From the NCBI GenBank assembly GCA_027313705.1, contig DAHVDE010000008.1, positions 40,470 through 104,469 of the forward strand: a stretch of DNA of 64,000 nt, given 5' to 3'. Numbering within the stretch: the stretch's first letter is position 1; every line of letters starts with the position of its first letter. Source of the DNA: Actinomycetota bacterium. Lineage in GTDB: Bacteria; Actinomycetota; Actinomycetes; Streptosporangiales; Streptosporangiaceae. A program made the translations under genes and the position numbers. The notes below the pieces were generated by a model, which was given only the letters and a program-made list of their open reading frames with translations, was not told the origin of the DNA and made no database searches. This document shows, piece after piece, positions 9,312-18,233 of the stretch.

Positions 9312-10025
9312 TCAGTCGGCCGGGGCGGCGAGCACGTCTAGCAACTCCGCGGCCCAGCGGTCGGAGTAGCTCTCGAACACAGGGAACCCGGCGGGCGGGG
9401 GCGCCGACCAGTGGTAGGCGACACCCGGATTATGCCGCGTGAAGCCGCTGCGGGCGAACACGTGAGGGCTCCCCTGGATCTTCGGACCTTGCGCTATCTG
9501 CCAGTCACGGTAGACCTCGGCCCGCCCGGCACCGCTGGCGATCGCGTCGGCGAGTGCGGCCGTGTCAACGTGCCCGCAACCCTCGGCGATGTCCAGCACG
9601 ACTGAGGAGATGCTGATGCAAGCGTGGTCGATGTAGAAGGCGGCCCTGAGCGCGGTATCAAGTTCGTCGCTGGCGCGCAGCCCGCCGACCGCAGGGTCTT
9701 TGGCCGCTTGCACGGCCTCCAGCGCAGGCAGCATGGTTACCGGGTACGTGCACTCAGGCTCCCGCCAGGGTCGCCAGCCAAGGTCAGGGCGCTTCCCGCC
9801 GATGACCGTGACCTCAGCGTCCACGATGAACTTCGGAGTCGGCATCCGGTTGAACAGTTCCAGTGGGAACGCCCGGTGGTTCACCGTGATCTGCTGCCCC
9901 CTGGCCGATGCTTGAGCGTGCAGCGTATGCAGGGCGAGCGTCGCCCACGGGCAACCGATATCCGACCAGACGGTCACGGTCCGCGACTGCCCGTCAGCCG
10001 TGCCGATATCGCTGTCGTATGCCAT
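9312..10025 (-). CDS. DsbA-family thioredoxin-fold protein (FrnE-like)
   Basis: The 237-residue protein has a thioredoxin-fold strand with the motif SDIGCPW, a long helical insertion, and a C-terminal GSPHVFARSGF segment with the cis-Pro region typical of DsbA/FrnE and 2-hydroxychromene-2-carboxylate isomerase relatives. The active site has one Cys only (CPW followed by Ala), so it is unlikely to be a classical dithiol oxidoreductase. No signal peptide is present, so it is cytosolic. Its gene runs away from the biosynthetic operon and shares the upstream region with it. Confidence 0.75.
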   Translation of the reverse strand: MAYDSDIGTADGQSRTVTVWSDIGCPWATLALHTLHAQASARGQQITVNHRAFPLELFNRMPTPKFIVDAEVTVIGGKRPDLGWRPWREPECTYPVTMLPALEAVQAAKDPAVGGLRASDELDTALRAAFYIDHACISISSVVLDIAEGCGHVDTAALADAIASGAGRAEVYRDWQIAQGPKIQGSPHVFARSGFTRHNPGVAYHWSAPPPAGFPVFESYSDRWAAELLDVLAAPAD

Positions 10026-10039
10026 TTAACGATCGTATG

Positions 10040-10057
10040 AGGCGGAGAAGTCCGCCT
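10040..10057. promoter_or_regulatory. Short perfect hairpin in the divergent region
   Basis: AGGCGGA, a GAAG loop and TCCGCCT form a 7-bp stem. It lies 15 bases beyond the start of the DsbA-like gene and 220 bases before the DAHP synthase start. It could be an operator or an RNA hairpin; a third GGCGGA follows at 10062-10067. Confidence 0.3.
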
Positions 10058-10164
10058 GCGAGGCGGATTCACGCCAGAAATGGCTGTCATCATCTGGCAT
10101 GTGCGCCAGTGCCGTGTGAGCTTCTGGCCGGCAAGCTGACCGAGATGGCGCTGCGGTTCACGCG

Positions 10165-10174
10165 ATCACGTGAT
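10165..10174. promoter_or_regulatory. Palindrome ATCACGTGAT, candidate cluster regulator site 1
   Basis: This perfect 10-bp palindrome lies about 104 bases upstream of the DAHP synthase start codon. An identical palindrome occurs upstream of the facing biosynthetic operon (23364-23373) and a one-mismatch copy upstream of the halogenase operon (32964-32973). A LuxR-type regulator gene lies in the cluster and is a candidate binder; this is inference. Confidence 0.5.
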
Positions 10175-10277
10175 TACCCCAGATCCGCGCCCTGGGCACC
10201 CTCGACTCGTTGAGCGAACGGATCTCCTTGAGCGATCGAAAAGAATCGGCCTTCGCTGGAGACGGGCGGATCATCTG

Positions 10278-11498
10278 ATGACTGCGACCCTACCTATGAG
10301 CGGCTTGGCTGTCCTGGAAGCTGGCGCGTGCGAGGCGCCGGCCAGGGATGCCGGGCTGGCACAACAGCCGCACTGGGGCGGCCACCCTGATCTCGAACGG
10401 ATCAAGACGCTGCTTCGCGAGCTGCCGCCCATGGTCACCGCGACCGAACTGAACCAGCTGCGCGAGGCGCTCGTCCGCGTGCAGGGGGCGGGTGCCATGC
10501 TCGTTCAGGCAGGCGATTGCGCTGAAAGCCTGTATGAATGCACCGAGGCAGGCACCGCGGCAAAGCTCGACGTGCTCAGCCAGCTCGCCGACCACGCCGA
10601 GAGCCGCCTCGGGCTGCCTGTGGTCCGGGTTGGCCGGATCGCGGGGCAGTTCGCCAAGCCCAGGTCCCGGCCAGTGGAGACGCACAAGGGGCGAGAGCTG
10701 CCCGTCTTCCGCGGCCACATGATCAACTCCGAGACGCCGACCACTGAGGCGCGGCGCCATGATCCCTATCGCATGTTGTGGGCCTACCGGGCTGGCCTGA
10801 AGGTCTCTGACCGGCTCAGGGGGAGTCGCGATGGCGCGCCAGCGAGGTCCGTGGCGGCCGGCCCGTGGACCAGCCATGAAATGCTGGTCATCGACTATGA
10901 GACCAGCCTGCTCCGGATGGACTTCGAAAGCGGGATGATCTTCCTTGGGTCGGCTCACTTCCCCTGGGTAGGTGAGCGGACCCGCGATCCCCGCGGCGCG
11001 CACGTCAGGCTCCTCGCCACCGTGCACAACCCGCTGGCATGCAAGCTGGGACCCAATGCCCGCCTCTCCGACGTCATCGAACTGTGCGAGCAACTGGACC
11101 CCGACCGGACGCCAGGGCGCCTGACGCTGATCGCGCGAATGGGAGCGCGGCACGTGACAGAGGCGCTGCCGCCGCTCGCTGCGGGCGTCCGCCGGTCCGG
11201 GCATCCGGTTATCTGGCTGTGCGACCCCATGCACGCGAACACCATCCAGGCAGCCGCCGGAGTCAAGACCCGCCGGATGACCGACATGATCCAGGAAGCA
11301 AGGAGCTTCCTGGCCGTAATGGACCGGCTGAACCTGCACCCAGGGGGACTTCATCTCGAGGTCGCTGCCTCGGCGGTTACCGAGTGCATCGGCAGCCGGA
11401 TCGCCGACGACAGCTCCATGCTCAGCCAGTACACCACCTTGTGCGACCCGCGGCTGAATCCCGATCAAGCCATCGAACTCATCGACGCGTGGGCATGA
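10278..11498 (+). CDS. Class II DAHP synthase (PhzC-like), first gene of the biosynthetic operon
   Basis: It condenses phosphoenolpyruvate with erythrose 4-phosphate, the entry step of the shikimate pathway. The 406 residues carry class II hallmarks: QAGDCAES (residues 77-84), GRIAGQFAKPRS, the HKGRELPVFRGHMIN segment, SHEMLVIDYE and LRG-type substrate-binding residues. The length matches the shorter PhzC-type enzymes rather than 450-residue plant-type forms. I take the ATG at 10278; a GTG at 10170 is in frame but lies inside the ATCACGTGAT palindrome and would add an uncharacteristic basic leader. A cluster-borne copy probably boosts chorismate supply for the PhzE-type enzyme encoded in the facing operon. 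Confidence 0.9.
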   Translation: MTATLPMSGLAVLEAGACEAPARDAGLAQQPHWGGHPDLERIKTLLRELPPMVTATELNQLREALVRVQGAGAMLVQAGDCAESLYECTEAGTAAKLDVLSQLADHAESRLGLPVVRVGRIAGQFAKPRSRPVETHKGRELPVFRGHMINSETPTTEARRHDPYRMLWAYRAGLKVSDRLRGSRDGAPARSVAAGPWTSHEMLVIDYETSLLRMDFESGMIFLGSAHFPWVGERTRDPRGAHVRLLATVHNPLACKLGPNARLSDVIELCEQLDPDRTPGRLTLIARMGARHVTEALPPLAAGVRRSGHPVIWLCDPMHANTIQAAAGVKTRRMTDMIQEARSFLAVMDRLNLHPGGLHLEVAASAVTECIGSRIADDSSMLSQYTTLCDPRLNPDQAIELIDAWA

Positions 11499-11604
11499 GA
11501 ACACGCGAACCCGAATCACGTAAATAAGTGATGCAACGCAAGGCGTGCATGAAGAACCATTCGCTAAGAAATGCGCCTTGAAAATCAGAGAAACCGGATC
11601 AGTC

Positions 11605-12915
11605 ATGGAAGTCGTGGTCCAGAAATACGGCGGAAGCTCGTTGTCGACCTTCGCGAAGGTACTGGCGGCCGGCGAGCACGCCGCTGCGGCGCGGCTGGCG
11701 GGAGTGCCCCTGATAATCGTCGTCTCGGCGCGCGGCGATGCCACAGACGATCTGCTCCGTACGGTCGACGAGGTCAGCGGTCAGATCCGCTCGCCGGAGG
11801 TCGGCCGCGAGATCGACCAGTTGCTCGCCACCGGAGAGTGCGCCTCGGCTGCCCTGCTCGCCCTCGCCATCGGCCGGTTCGGAGTCCCGGCGATGTCCTT
11901 GACCGCGAGTCAGGCCGGGATACTTGCCACTGGTCACCCGGGCAGCGGGGTGATCACAGAAGTGAGAGCCGAGCGGGTCAGGCAGTTGCTGGCGGCGGGC
12001 CGGGTGCCGGTGGTCACCGGATTCCAGGGTCTCACGCCGCAGGGCGACATCATCACGCTCGGACGGGGCGGCTCGGACACCACCGCAGTTGCCATGGCCG
12101 CTGCCATGGCGGCCAGCACTTGCGAGATTTACACCGACGTGGATGGCGTATTCACCGCCGACCCCAGGGTCGTGCCTGACGCTTTCAGGCTGCCGGCGGT
12201 CGATTCAGGGATCATGGCAGAAATGGCCTTCGCCGGCGCACGCGTATTGCACGCACGGGCCGTGGAACTCGCGGCCATACGCGGCGTCAGGATTCAGGTG
12301 CGCAGCTCACTGACCCGCGGCCCAGGCACCTTCATCTTGCCGACCCGATCCTCATTCCCCGCCATGTCAGAAGCGGAAGGCGAATCCATGCTCGAGCACG
12401 ACGGAGCCCTTAGCGCCATTGTCCACGACCTCGATGTGGCCAGGGTGCTTGTGCATTCCCGGTACGGCAGGACCGACCTGGCGGCCGAGCTCATGCCCGC
12501 GCTAGCCGACATGACCATTCCCATCGACATGGTGGCCAGGTCGGGACCAGCAGAGGAAGAGTTCAGGATGGGATTCACCATCAGGCGCGGTGATGCCGAC
12601 CTGGTCAGGACGGCGCTCGCCGACGTTATGGCGCGGTGCGGTGCCTCAGTGCGGGTGGACGACGACCTGGGAAAGGTTTCGGTCATCGGCATGGGCCTGC
12701 TGAGCCGCCCCGAGTACGCGTCGCGCATGATCGCCGCGCTGGCAGCAGAAGGCATTACCACAAGCTGGATATCGACTTCCCAGCTCAGGGCGTCAGCCAT
12801 CATCGCCAGGCACCGCGTTATCCGCGCCGTCGAAGTGCTGCACCACGAGTTCGCCGCAGAACTCGCCGTCCCGTGGCCAGCGAGCCGGGCCATCTCCGGC
12901 ATGCGGGCTGACTGA
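11605..12915 (+). CDS. Aspartokinase
   Basis: It phosphorylates L-aspartate to aspartyl-4-phosphate, the first step to aspartate semialdehyde. The kinase domain opens with VVQKYGGSSL and carries VTGFQG, GRGGSDTTAVAMA and YTDVDGVFTADPR; two ACT-like regulatory segments follow after about residue 260. The length of 436 residues fits monofunctional actinobacterial enzymes. I chose the ATG giving MEVVVQKYGG, the canonical N-terminus; an in-frame ATG at 11545 adds 20 residues. Lying directly before the GriI-like aldolase, it probably supplies aspartate semialdehyde for the aminohydroxybenzoate branch. No aspartate-semialdehyde dehydrogenase is present, so the housekeeping enzyme must serve. Confidence 0.9.
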   Translation: MEVVVQKYGGSSLSTFAKVLAAGEHAAAARLAGVPLIIVVSARGDATDDLLRTVDEVSGQIRSPEVGREIDQLLATGECASAALLALAIGRFGVPAMSLTASQAGILATGHPGSGVITEVRAERVRQLLAAGRVPVVTGFQGLTPQGDIITLGRGGSDTTAVAMAAAMAASTCEIYTDVDGVFTADPRVVPDAFRLPAVDSGIMAEMAFAGARVLHARAVELAAIRGVRIQVRSSLTRGPGTFILPTRSSFPAMSEAEGESMLEHDGALSAIVHDLDVARVLVHSRYGRTDLAAELMPALADMTIPIDMVARSGPAEEEFRMGFTIRRGDADLVRTALADVMARCGASVRVDDDLGKVSVIGMGLLSRPEYASRMIAALAAEGITTSWISTSQLRASAIIARHRVIRAVEVLHHEFAAELAVPWPASRAISGMRAD

Positions 12916-12933
12916 TTCAGGAGAGGAAAACTC

Positions 12934-13764
12934 ATGTTCAGCACATCTTTCGCCAGAGAACTGCGCCTGAGGCGGCTGTACCGGCACGGGGACGGGCGGC
13001 TGCTTGTCGTGCCGATGGACCATTCGGTCACCGACGGTCCGCTGGCGGCAGGGCCGTCAGCCGCCGGCGGCATCGGCGGGCTCGTGGCCCGTATTGCCGA
13101 GAACGGCGCCGACGCCGTCGTGCTGCACAAGGGCAGCCTTCGCCATGTCAGCCATCACAGCTTCAGCCAGGCCTCGCTCATCGTGCACTTGAGCGCGAGC
13201 ACGGTGCACGCGCCAGATCCTGACGCCAAGTACCTGGTGGCCAGCGTGGAGGAATGCCTGCGGCTCGGTGCCGACGGGGTGAGCGTACATGTCAACGTGG
13301 GCTCGGCGCAGGAGCGCCAGCAGATCGGCGACCTGGCGACCGTCGCCGAGCAATGTGACCGGTGGAATGTGCCGCTGCTGGCCATGATGTACCCGCGCGG
13401 GCCCCAGGTGGACAACCCGAGGGATCCGGGGCTCGTGGCCCACGCGATCACCATCGCCGCCGACCTCGGTGCCGACATTGTCAAGACCTTGTACGTGGGA
13501 TCCCCTGCCGCCATGGCCGACGTAGTGCGATCTGTCAGCGTCCCGGTCATCGTGGCTGGCGGCCCGCGCCTGGACGGTCCCGCCGTACTGGCCTACGTCG
13601 CTGACGCGCTGCGCGGTGGCGCGGCAGGAGTGGCCATGGGAAGGAACGTATTCCAGGCACCCGACCCAGGGGCCATGACCCGGCAGCTCAGCGAGGTGAT
13701 CCATCCGGGTTTCGATGCGGTACTCGATCAGGCACCCGCCTGGCTCACGCCAGTCGCCAAGTAG
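12934..13764 (+). CDS. DhnA-type class I aldolase, GriI-like / ADH synthase (AroA') family
   Basis: The 276-residue TIM-barrel aldolase matches the family of archaeal 2-amino-3,7-dideoxy-D-threo-hept-6-ulosonate synthase and of GriI, which joins aspartate semialdehyde to dihydroxyacetone phosphate for 3-amino-4-hydroxybenzoate. Expected residues are visible: Asp29 (VPMDHS), Tyr153 (MMYPRG) and Schiff-base Lys184 (IVKTLYVG), plus HVNVGS and a phosphate-binding VAGGPR and MGRNVF. The start follows AGGAGAGG. It is 18 bases after the aspartokinase gene and 33 before the dehydroquinate synthase II gene, the gene order expected for GriI/GriH chemistry. Confidence 0.9.
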   Translation: MFSTSFARELRLRRLYRHGDGRLLVVPMDHSVTDGPLAAGPSAAGGIGGLVARIAENGADAVVLHKGSLRHVSHHSFSQASLIVHLSASTVHAPDPDAKYLVASVEECLRLGADGVSVHVNVGSAQERQQIGDLATVAEQCDRWNVPLLAMMYPRGPQVDNPRDPGLVAHAITIAADLGADIVKTLYVGSPAAMADVVRSVSVPVIVAGGPRLDGPAVLAYVADALRGGAAGVAMGRNVFQAPDPGAMTRQLSEVIHPGFDAVLDQAPAWLTPVAK

Positions 13765-13797
13765 ATCCGCGACTACCAGCACGAAAAGGAGACACAC

Positions 13798-14901
13798 GTG
13801 AAGATCAGCTGGCTGGACATCCGCTCGCTAAGGGAAATCAAGGCTGCCGTCGTCGAGGAAGCACTGCACGCCAGGATCGACGGCATCGTCGCCGACGATC
13901 CCGCCGACTTCAGCTCCCTGCCGCCAACCGTGAAGAAGGTGCTGTTCCCCCGGGGGAAGGCGCTGCCTGATGACCTGACGGGCGTGGACGTCGCCGTCGT
14001 CGACCCCGCCGAGCACGGAAACACCGCCGAGCTTGCCATGCGCCATCCTGGTACCGAGTTCGGGCGGTTCGTGGAGATCATTGACGCGCAGACTCTTGAC
14101 GAGGCCTGCCAGTCGGCCAGGAGCGAGCGGTGGAGCGTGCTGCAGTTCCGCGACCCGACCAAGATCCCGCTTGAGATCGTCATCGCCGCGGCGGCACGGG
14201 CCGACGGCAACCTGGTGACCGTCGCAGCCGATACCGAAGAGGCCAGCATCATCTTCGGAGTGCTTGAGCACGGCTCAGACGGCGTGATGATGGCACCACG
14301 TGCCGTCGGGGACGCTTCCGCGCTCAAGGCCTCCGCAACCTCAGGCACTCCCGATTTGCTCCTGACCGAGCTACAGGTCACTGCCTCCACTCACATCGGC
14401 ATGGGCGAGCGGGCCTGCGTGGACACGTGCTCGCACCTGCGCAAGGACGAGGGGATCCTCGTCGGCTCCCACTCCAAGGGAATGATCTTGTGCGTCAGCG
14501 AGACGCACCCGCTGCCCTACATGCCGACCCGCCCCTTCCGGGTGAACGCGGGCGCAATCCACTCCTACACGCTTTCCCAGCACGAGCGGACCAATTACCT
14601 CAGCGAACTGCGGGCAGGCAGCAAGGTGCTTGCGGTGGACGTGAAAGGCCAGACCCGGCTGGTCACTGTCGGCCGCGTCAAGATCGAGACCCGGCCGCTG
14701 CTGTCCGTCGACGCCGTCAGCGCTGACGGGCGGACCGTCAACCTGATCCTCCAGGACGACTGGCACGTCCGGGTGCTCGGCCCTGGCGGCGCGGTGCTGA
14801 ACAGCACCGAGCTCAAGCCAGGCGACAAGGTACTCGGCTACCTGCCCGCGGCTGACCGGCACGTCGGCTACCCGATCAACGAGTTCTGCCTGGAGAAGTG
14901 A
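13798..14901 (+). CDS. 3-dehydroquinate synthase II family protein, GriH-like
   Basis: The 367-residue protein belongs to the AroB' family first known from archaea, where it oxidatively deaminates and cyclises the DhnA product to 3-dehydroquinate. The relative GriH instead cyclises the GriI product to 3-amino-4-hydroxybenzoate. Visible marks are the N-terminal VEEALHARIDGIVAD region, the HIGMGERACVDTCS segment, GMILCVSETHPLPYM..RPFRVNAG and the C-terminal GRVKIETRPL. GTG start with AAGGAG upstream. The direct pairing with the GriI-like gene supports aminohydroxybenzoate rather than shikimate as the product, but sequence alone cannot prove it. Confidence 0.9.
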   Translation: MKISWLDIRSLREIKAAVVEEALHARIDGIVADDPADFSSLPPTVKKVLFPRGKALPDDLTGVDVAVVDPAEHGNTAELAMRHPGTEFGRFVEIIDAQTLDEACQSARSERWSVLQFRDPTKIPLEIVIAAAARADGNLVTVAADTEEASIIFGVLEHGSDGVMMAPRAVGDASALKASATSGTPDLLLTELQVTASTHIGMGERACVDTCSHLRKDEGILVGSHSKGMILCVSETHPLPYMPTRPFRVNAGAIHSYTLSQHERTNYLSELRAGSKVLAVDVKGQTRLVTVGRVKIETRPLLSVDAVSADGRTVNLILQDDWHVRVLGPGGAVLNSTELKPGDKVLGYLPAADRHVGYPINEFCLEK

Positions 14902-14908
14902 GCGGGCC

Positions 14909-15679
14909 ATGAGCGGTACCGCTGCCGCACAGCGTGAAAGGCTGATGGACTTCCACGCCCGGCTGCCTGCCAGCCAGGCGGCGCCAGGGAAACTCCTGGC
15001 GATCATGGACGAGCACGGGATCGACCGGGCCGTTGTCACGGCCGCAGGTGTCGCCTCCCCTGACGTCATCTCCCGGCAGGTAATCTGCGGCGGGCACGTC
15101 GAAGATGACGCGGACAATGACGCGCTCTTCGACGCGTGCGCGGGGTCGGCAGGCCGGCTGCTGCCTTTCTTCTTCGCTAATCCGCACTCCGACCCTGAGC
15201 AGTACCGTTCACGGGCCGCCAGGTTCCGCGGCATGGAGATCTCACCCGCCGTTCACGGGGTCGGCCTCGCCGACCCCCGCACCCTCGCGCTGGCCTCCGT
15301 CGCCGCGGAGTTCGGGCATCCCGTCTACGTCGTCTGCCTCGGCCGCAGCGGTGTCGGCGTCGCCGACCTGGTGACGCTGGCCCGCGCCTTTCCCGAGGTC
15401 ACCTTCGTGCTCGGGCACTGCGGGTTCGTCGGCATCGACCTGTACGCCCTCAACGTGGTGCGTCCCCAGGCCAATATCGCCGCGGAGACGTCCGGCTGCT
15501 ACACCGGCGTCGCCGCCGCCGCCGTGGACCGGCTTGGCGCGGACCGGGTCCTCTTCGGAACCGACTACCCGATGCAGCACCCAAGCGTCGAGCTGGCCAA
15601 GCTGCGCGCCCTCGGCCTCACGGCCGAGACGAGAGACAAGATCACCTGGCACAACGCCATGCACCTGATAGGAGAGTGA
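14909..15679 (+). CDS. Amidohydrolase-2 superfamily protein with altered metal site
   Basis: The 256-residue TIM-barrel protein is of the amidohydrolase_2 kind, a group that holds ring decarboxylases, hydratases and the NatAM/BomN-type proteins linked to benzoxazole formation. The N-terminal motif is D14-F-H16-A-R18, so the second His of the usual HxH is Arg. The barrel position that usually carries a His reads VVCLGRSG. His170 (VLGHCG) and Asp219 (FGTDYP) remain. It lies 7 bases after the dehydroquinate synthase II gene and 6 before the ligase gene. Ligase plus amidohydrolase recalls benzoxazole clusters, which suggests a cyclisation role. A decarboxylase role is the alternative, but loss of metal ligands argues against ordinary hydrolysis. 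Confidence 0.75.
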   Translation: MSGTAAAQRERLMDFHARLPASQAAPGKLLAIMDEHGIDRAVVTAAGVASPDVISRQVICGGHVEDDADNDALFDACAGSAGRLLPFFFANPHSDPEQYRSRAARFRGMEISPAVHGVGLADPRTLALASVAAEFGHPVYVVCLGRSGVGVADLVTLARAFPEVTFVLGHCGFVGIDLYALNVVRPQANIAAETSGCYTGVAAAAVDRLGADRVLFGTDYPMQHPSVELAKLRALGLTAETRDKITWHNAMHLIGE

Positions 15680-15685
15680 GAAGCC

Positions 15686-17002
15686 GTGACCGCACGGACC
15701 TCGCCACTTCCGCAGATCGGACAGTGGCAAAGCTTCGAGGAACTGGCGGAACTCCAGGACAAGTTCCTGGCCGAGGCGCTGGCGCGGGCGGCTCAGTCCC
15801 CGTTCTACGCCACCAGGTTCGGGCCGGGGCCCACCCCGGCCGACCGGTCCGACCTGGACGGACTTGCCTTTACAAGCAAGCAGGACCTGCGCGACAACTA
15901 CCCGTTCGGGCTGCTTGCCGTGCCCCGCAGGGAACTGGCTACCTACCATGAATCCAGCGGCACCGCCGGTCAGCCGACTCCTTCTTATTACACCGCTGAG
16001 GACTGGGTCGACCTCGCCGAGCGGTACGCGAGGAAGTGGATCGGCATCTCCCCAGATGACATCTTCCTGGTGCGCACTCCGTATGCCCTGATGATCACGG
16101 GCCACCTGGCTCATGCGGCGGCCAGGCTGCACGGCGCCACCGTGATCCCCGGTGACAACCGTTCCCTGGCCATGCCCTACTCCCGGGTGATCCGGGTCTT
16201 GCACGACCTAGGGGTGACACTGACCTGGTCAATGCCGACGGAGACCCTGCTGTGGGCCGCGGCGGCCCGTGCCCGCGGGCTCGACCCTGGCAGGGATTTC
16301 CCCGCCTTGCGTGCACTGTTCGTGGGCGGAGAGCCGATGAGCGATCCGCGACGGCGCCGGATCAGTGAACTGTGGAACGTGCCGGTGATCCAGGAATACG
16401 GCTCAACCGAGACAGGCAGCCTGGCCGGCGAGTGCCCGCATGGCCAGATGCACCTGTGGGCGGACCGGATGATGTTCGAGGTGCGCGACCCGCGCACCGG
16501 CCAGACCTCTCCTGAAGGTACGGGGAGCCTGGTCGTCACCCCGCTGTTCCACGTGGCGATGCCACTCGTCCGCTACGACCTCGGAGACCATGTCGAGGTC
16601 AGCTACTCCGACTGCCCGTGCGGCTGGATGCTGCCGAAAGTGCACGTCGCCGGCCGGGCGGCCTTCGCCTATCCGGTAGGCACCAGGCAGGTCACGCAGC
16701 AGCAGGTCGAGGAGATCGTGTTCGGACTGGACCAGCGGTTCGGCGTGCTGTTCTGGCGGGCGCGAGCCGAGCCGCAGGCGCTCAGGGTCGAGATCGAGGT
16801 CGGCGCTGAGTACGCCTCGGCCGCAGTCGCGGCCCTGATCGCCGCCGTGCGTTCGACGGTCGGGGTGGAGTGCCAGGTGACCGCCGCGGCACCAGGGACG
16901 CTGGTGCCCGTGCACGTGCTCACCGGTGTGCACGACGTGGTGAAGCCCAGAAGCCTGTTCGGCCCTGACGAGGACTGGGACAAGGCACTCCTTTACTACT
17001 GA
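15686..17002 (+). CDS. AMP-forming aryl-acid ligase (phenylacetate-CoA ligase/PaaK family)
   Basis: It activates a carboxylate as acyl-AMP and then passes it to CoA or directly to an amine. Motifs in order are SSGTAGQPT (residues 90-98), FVGGEP, EYGSTETG (237-244) and YDLGD (297-301). A C-terminal region with VKPRSLF may carry the mobile-domain lysine. The 438 residues match PaaK enzymes. GTG start with GGAGAG upstream. In this setting the probable substrate is 3-hydroxyanthranilate or 3-amino-4-hydroxybenzoate, with the other o-aminophenol as nucleophile; that is inference from the neighbours. No carrier-protein gene is present. Confidence 0.85.
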   Translation: MTARTSPLPQIGQWQSFEELAELQDKFLAEALARAAQSPFYATRFGPGPTPADRSDLDGLAFTSKQDLRDNYPFGLLAVPRRELATYHESSGTAGQPTPSYYTAEDWVDLAERYARKWIGISPDDIFLVRTPYALMITGHLAHAAARLHGATVIPGDNRSLAMPYSRVIRVLHDLGVTLTWSMPTETLLWAAAARARGLDPGRDFPALRALFVGGEPMSDPRRRRISELWNVPVIQEYGSTETGSLAGECPHGQMHLWADRMMFEVRDPRTGQTSPEGTGSLVVTPLFHVAMPLVRYDLGDHVEVSYSDCPCGWMLPKVHVAGRAAFAYPVGTRQVTQQQVEEIVFGLDQRFGVLFWRARAEPQALRVEIEVGAEYASAAVAALIAAVRSTVGVECQVTAAAPGTLVPVHVLTGVHDVVKPRSLFGPDEDWDKALLYY

Positions 17003-17042
17003 CCTTGCATCTCAGGGACCAGGACTGCCGAAAGCGAGGACA

Positions 17043-18233
17043 ATGATGTCAGGAAGCGACTTGCGGGTAGCCGTGGTCGGGGCCGGGATCGCCGGCCTGA
17101 CCCTGGCGGCCGCTTTGAGGGAAGCGGGCGTACGGTGCCTGATCTACGAGCGCGCGCCGAAGCTCGGAGAGGTCGGCGCGGGCATCCAGCTCTCGCCTAA
17201 CGGCACTCGCCTGCTTGAGCGGCTCGGCGTCGGCTCGGCGCTGCGGGAGCGAGCGGTCAGGCCAGCGGCCATCGAGATGCGTCGCTGGGACTCCGGCGGC
17301 CTGCTCATGCGCACGGTACTCGGCCAGGCATGCGAAGACATGTATCAGGGCCCTTACTACTGCCTGCACCGGGCCGATCTGCACGCGATCCTGGCTGACC
17401 TGCTACCCGGCGACGTCATCCGCCTGGCAACCAGCGTGGTTGGCGTCACCGACGCCGGAGGAAAGGCCGCGATCCGGTTCGCCGACGGCTCCGTCGATAC
17501 AGCGGACGTCATAGTCGGGGCGGACGGTATCCGCTCGGTCGTGCGGCAGGCGCTGATCGACGATGAACCGCGCTTCTCCGGCCAGGCGGTCTATCGGGGA
17601 CTCATCGCCTCGGACCGGCTGCCTGGCCTGCTCGACGAGCCCAGGGTGCAAATCTGGCTCGGTCCTGGCCAGCATTGCGTCTGCTACCCGGTGTCGGCTG
17701 GCAGGCAGATCAGCTTCGTGGCTACCGCCCCGGCCGGGCAGTGGCGCAGCGAGTCCTGGACCGAGGAGGCAAAGGCCGACGACGTGATAGAGGCCTACCA
17801 GGGCTGGAACCCGCAGGTACAGTCACTGCTCGACGCCGCCGACCGGGTTACTCGCTGGGCGCTGCATGACCGGGCGCCGGTCAGCCGGTGGAGCGGCCGG
17901 CGAATTACCATTGCCGGTGACGCCGCGCACCCGATGCTTCCCTTCGGGGCACAGGGCGCGAACCAGGCCATCGAGGACGCCGTCACGCTCGCCGCGTGCC
18001 TGAGCGCGGCCACGTCGGCGCAGGTGCCAGCAGCCTTGCGGCGGTACGAGGAAATTCGCAGGCCAAGGACCGAGCATGTGCAGCAGTCCATCTTGCGCAA
18101 CGCGCGCAACCATCACTTCGCCGACGGCGCGGAGCAGCGCGCCAGGGACCAGGCCATGAACGAGAACTGGGGGCTGCGCGGCCAGGGCTGGCTGTTCGGC
18201 TACGACGCGCTTGAGGAGGTCGGATCCAGGTGA
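17043..18233 (+). CDS. FAD-dependent aromatic monooxygenase, salicylate-hydroxylase type
   Basis: The 396-residue class A flavoprotein has GAGIAGLTLAAALREAG for the FAD ADP moiety, GEVGAGIQLSPNG after the second strand, the DG motif GADGIRS and the GDAAHPMLPFGAQGANQAIED segment. Relatives include salicylate 1-monooxygenase and 6-hydroxynicotinate or 4-hydroxybenzoate 1-hydroxylases, several of which hydroxylate with loss of the carboxyl group. Decarboxylative hydroxylation of 3-amino-4-hydroxybenzoate would give an aminohydroquinone, which fits the cluster and is an inference. The start may be either of two adjacent ATGs. The stop overlaps the SDR gene by four bases (GTGA). Confidence 0.85.
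   Translation: MMSGSDLRVAVVGAGIAGLTLAAALREAGVRCLIYERAPKLGEVGAGIQLSPNGTRLLERLGVGSALRERAVRPAAIEMRRWDSGGLLMRTVLGQACEDMYQGPYYCLHRADLHAILADLLPGDVIRLATSVVGVTDAGGKAAIRFADGSVDTADVIVGADGIRSVVRQALIDDEPRFSGQAVYRGLIASDRLPGLLDEPRVQIWLGPGQHCVCYPVSAGRQISFVATAPAGQWRSESWTEEAKADDVIEAYQGWNPQVQSLLDAADRVTRWALHDRAPVSRWSGRRITIAGDAAHPMLPFGAQGANQAIEDAVTLAACLSAATSAQVPAALRRYEEIRRPRTEHVQQSILRNARNHHFADGAEQRARDQAMNENWGLRGQGWLFGYDALEEVGSR

Noticed and set aside
10170-10277. Upstream GTG start for the DAHP synthase
   Set aside because: The GTG lies inside the ATCACGTGAT palindrome and adds a basic leader absent from the family.
10290-11744. 484-codon minus-strand frame over the DAHP synthase gene
   Set aside because: Shadow frame; all DAHP synthase motifs lie on the plus strand.
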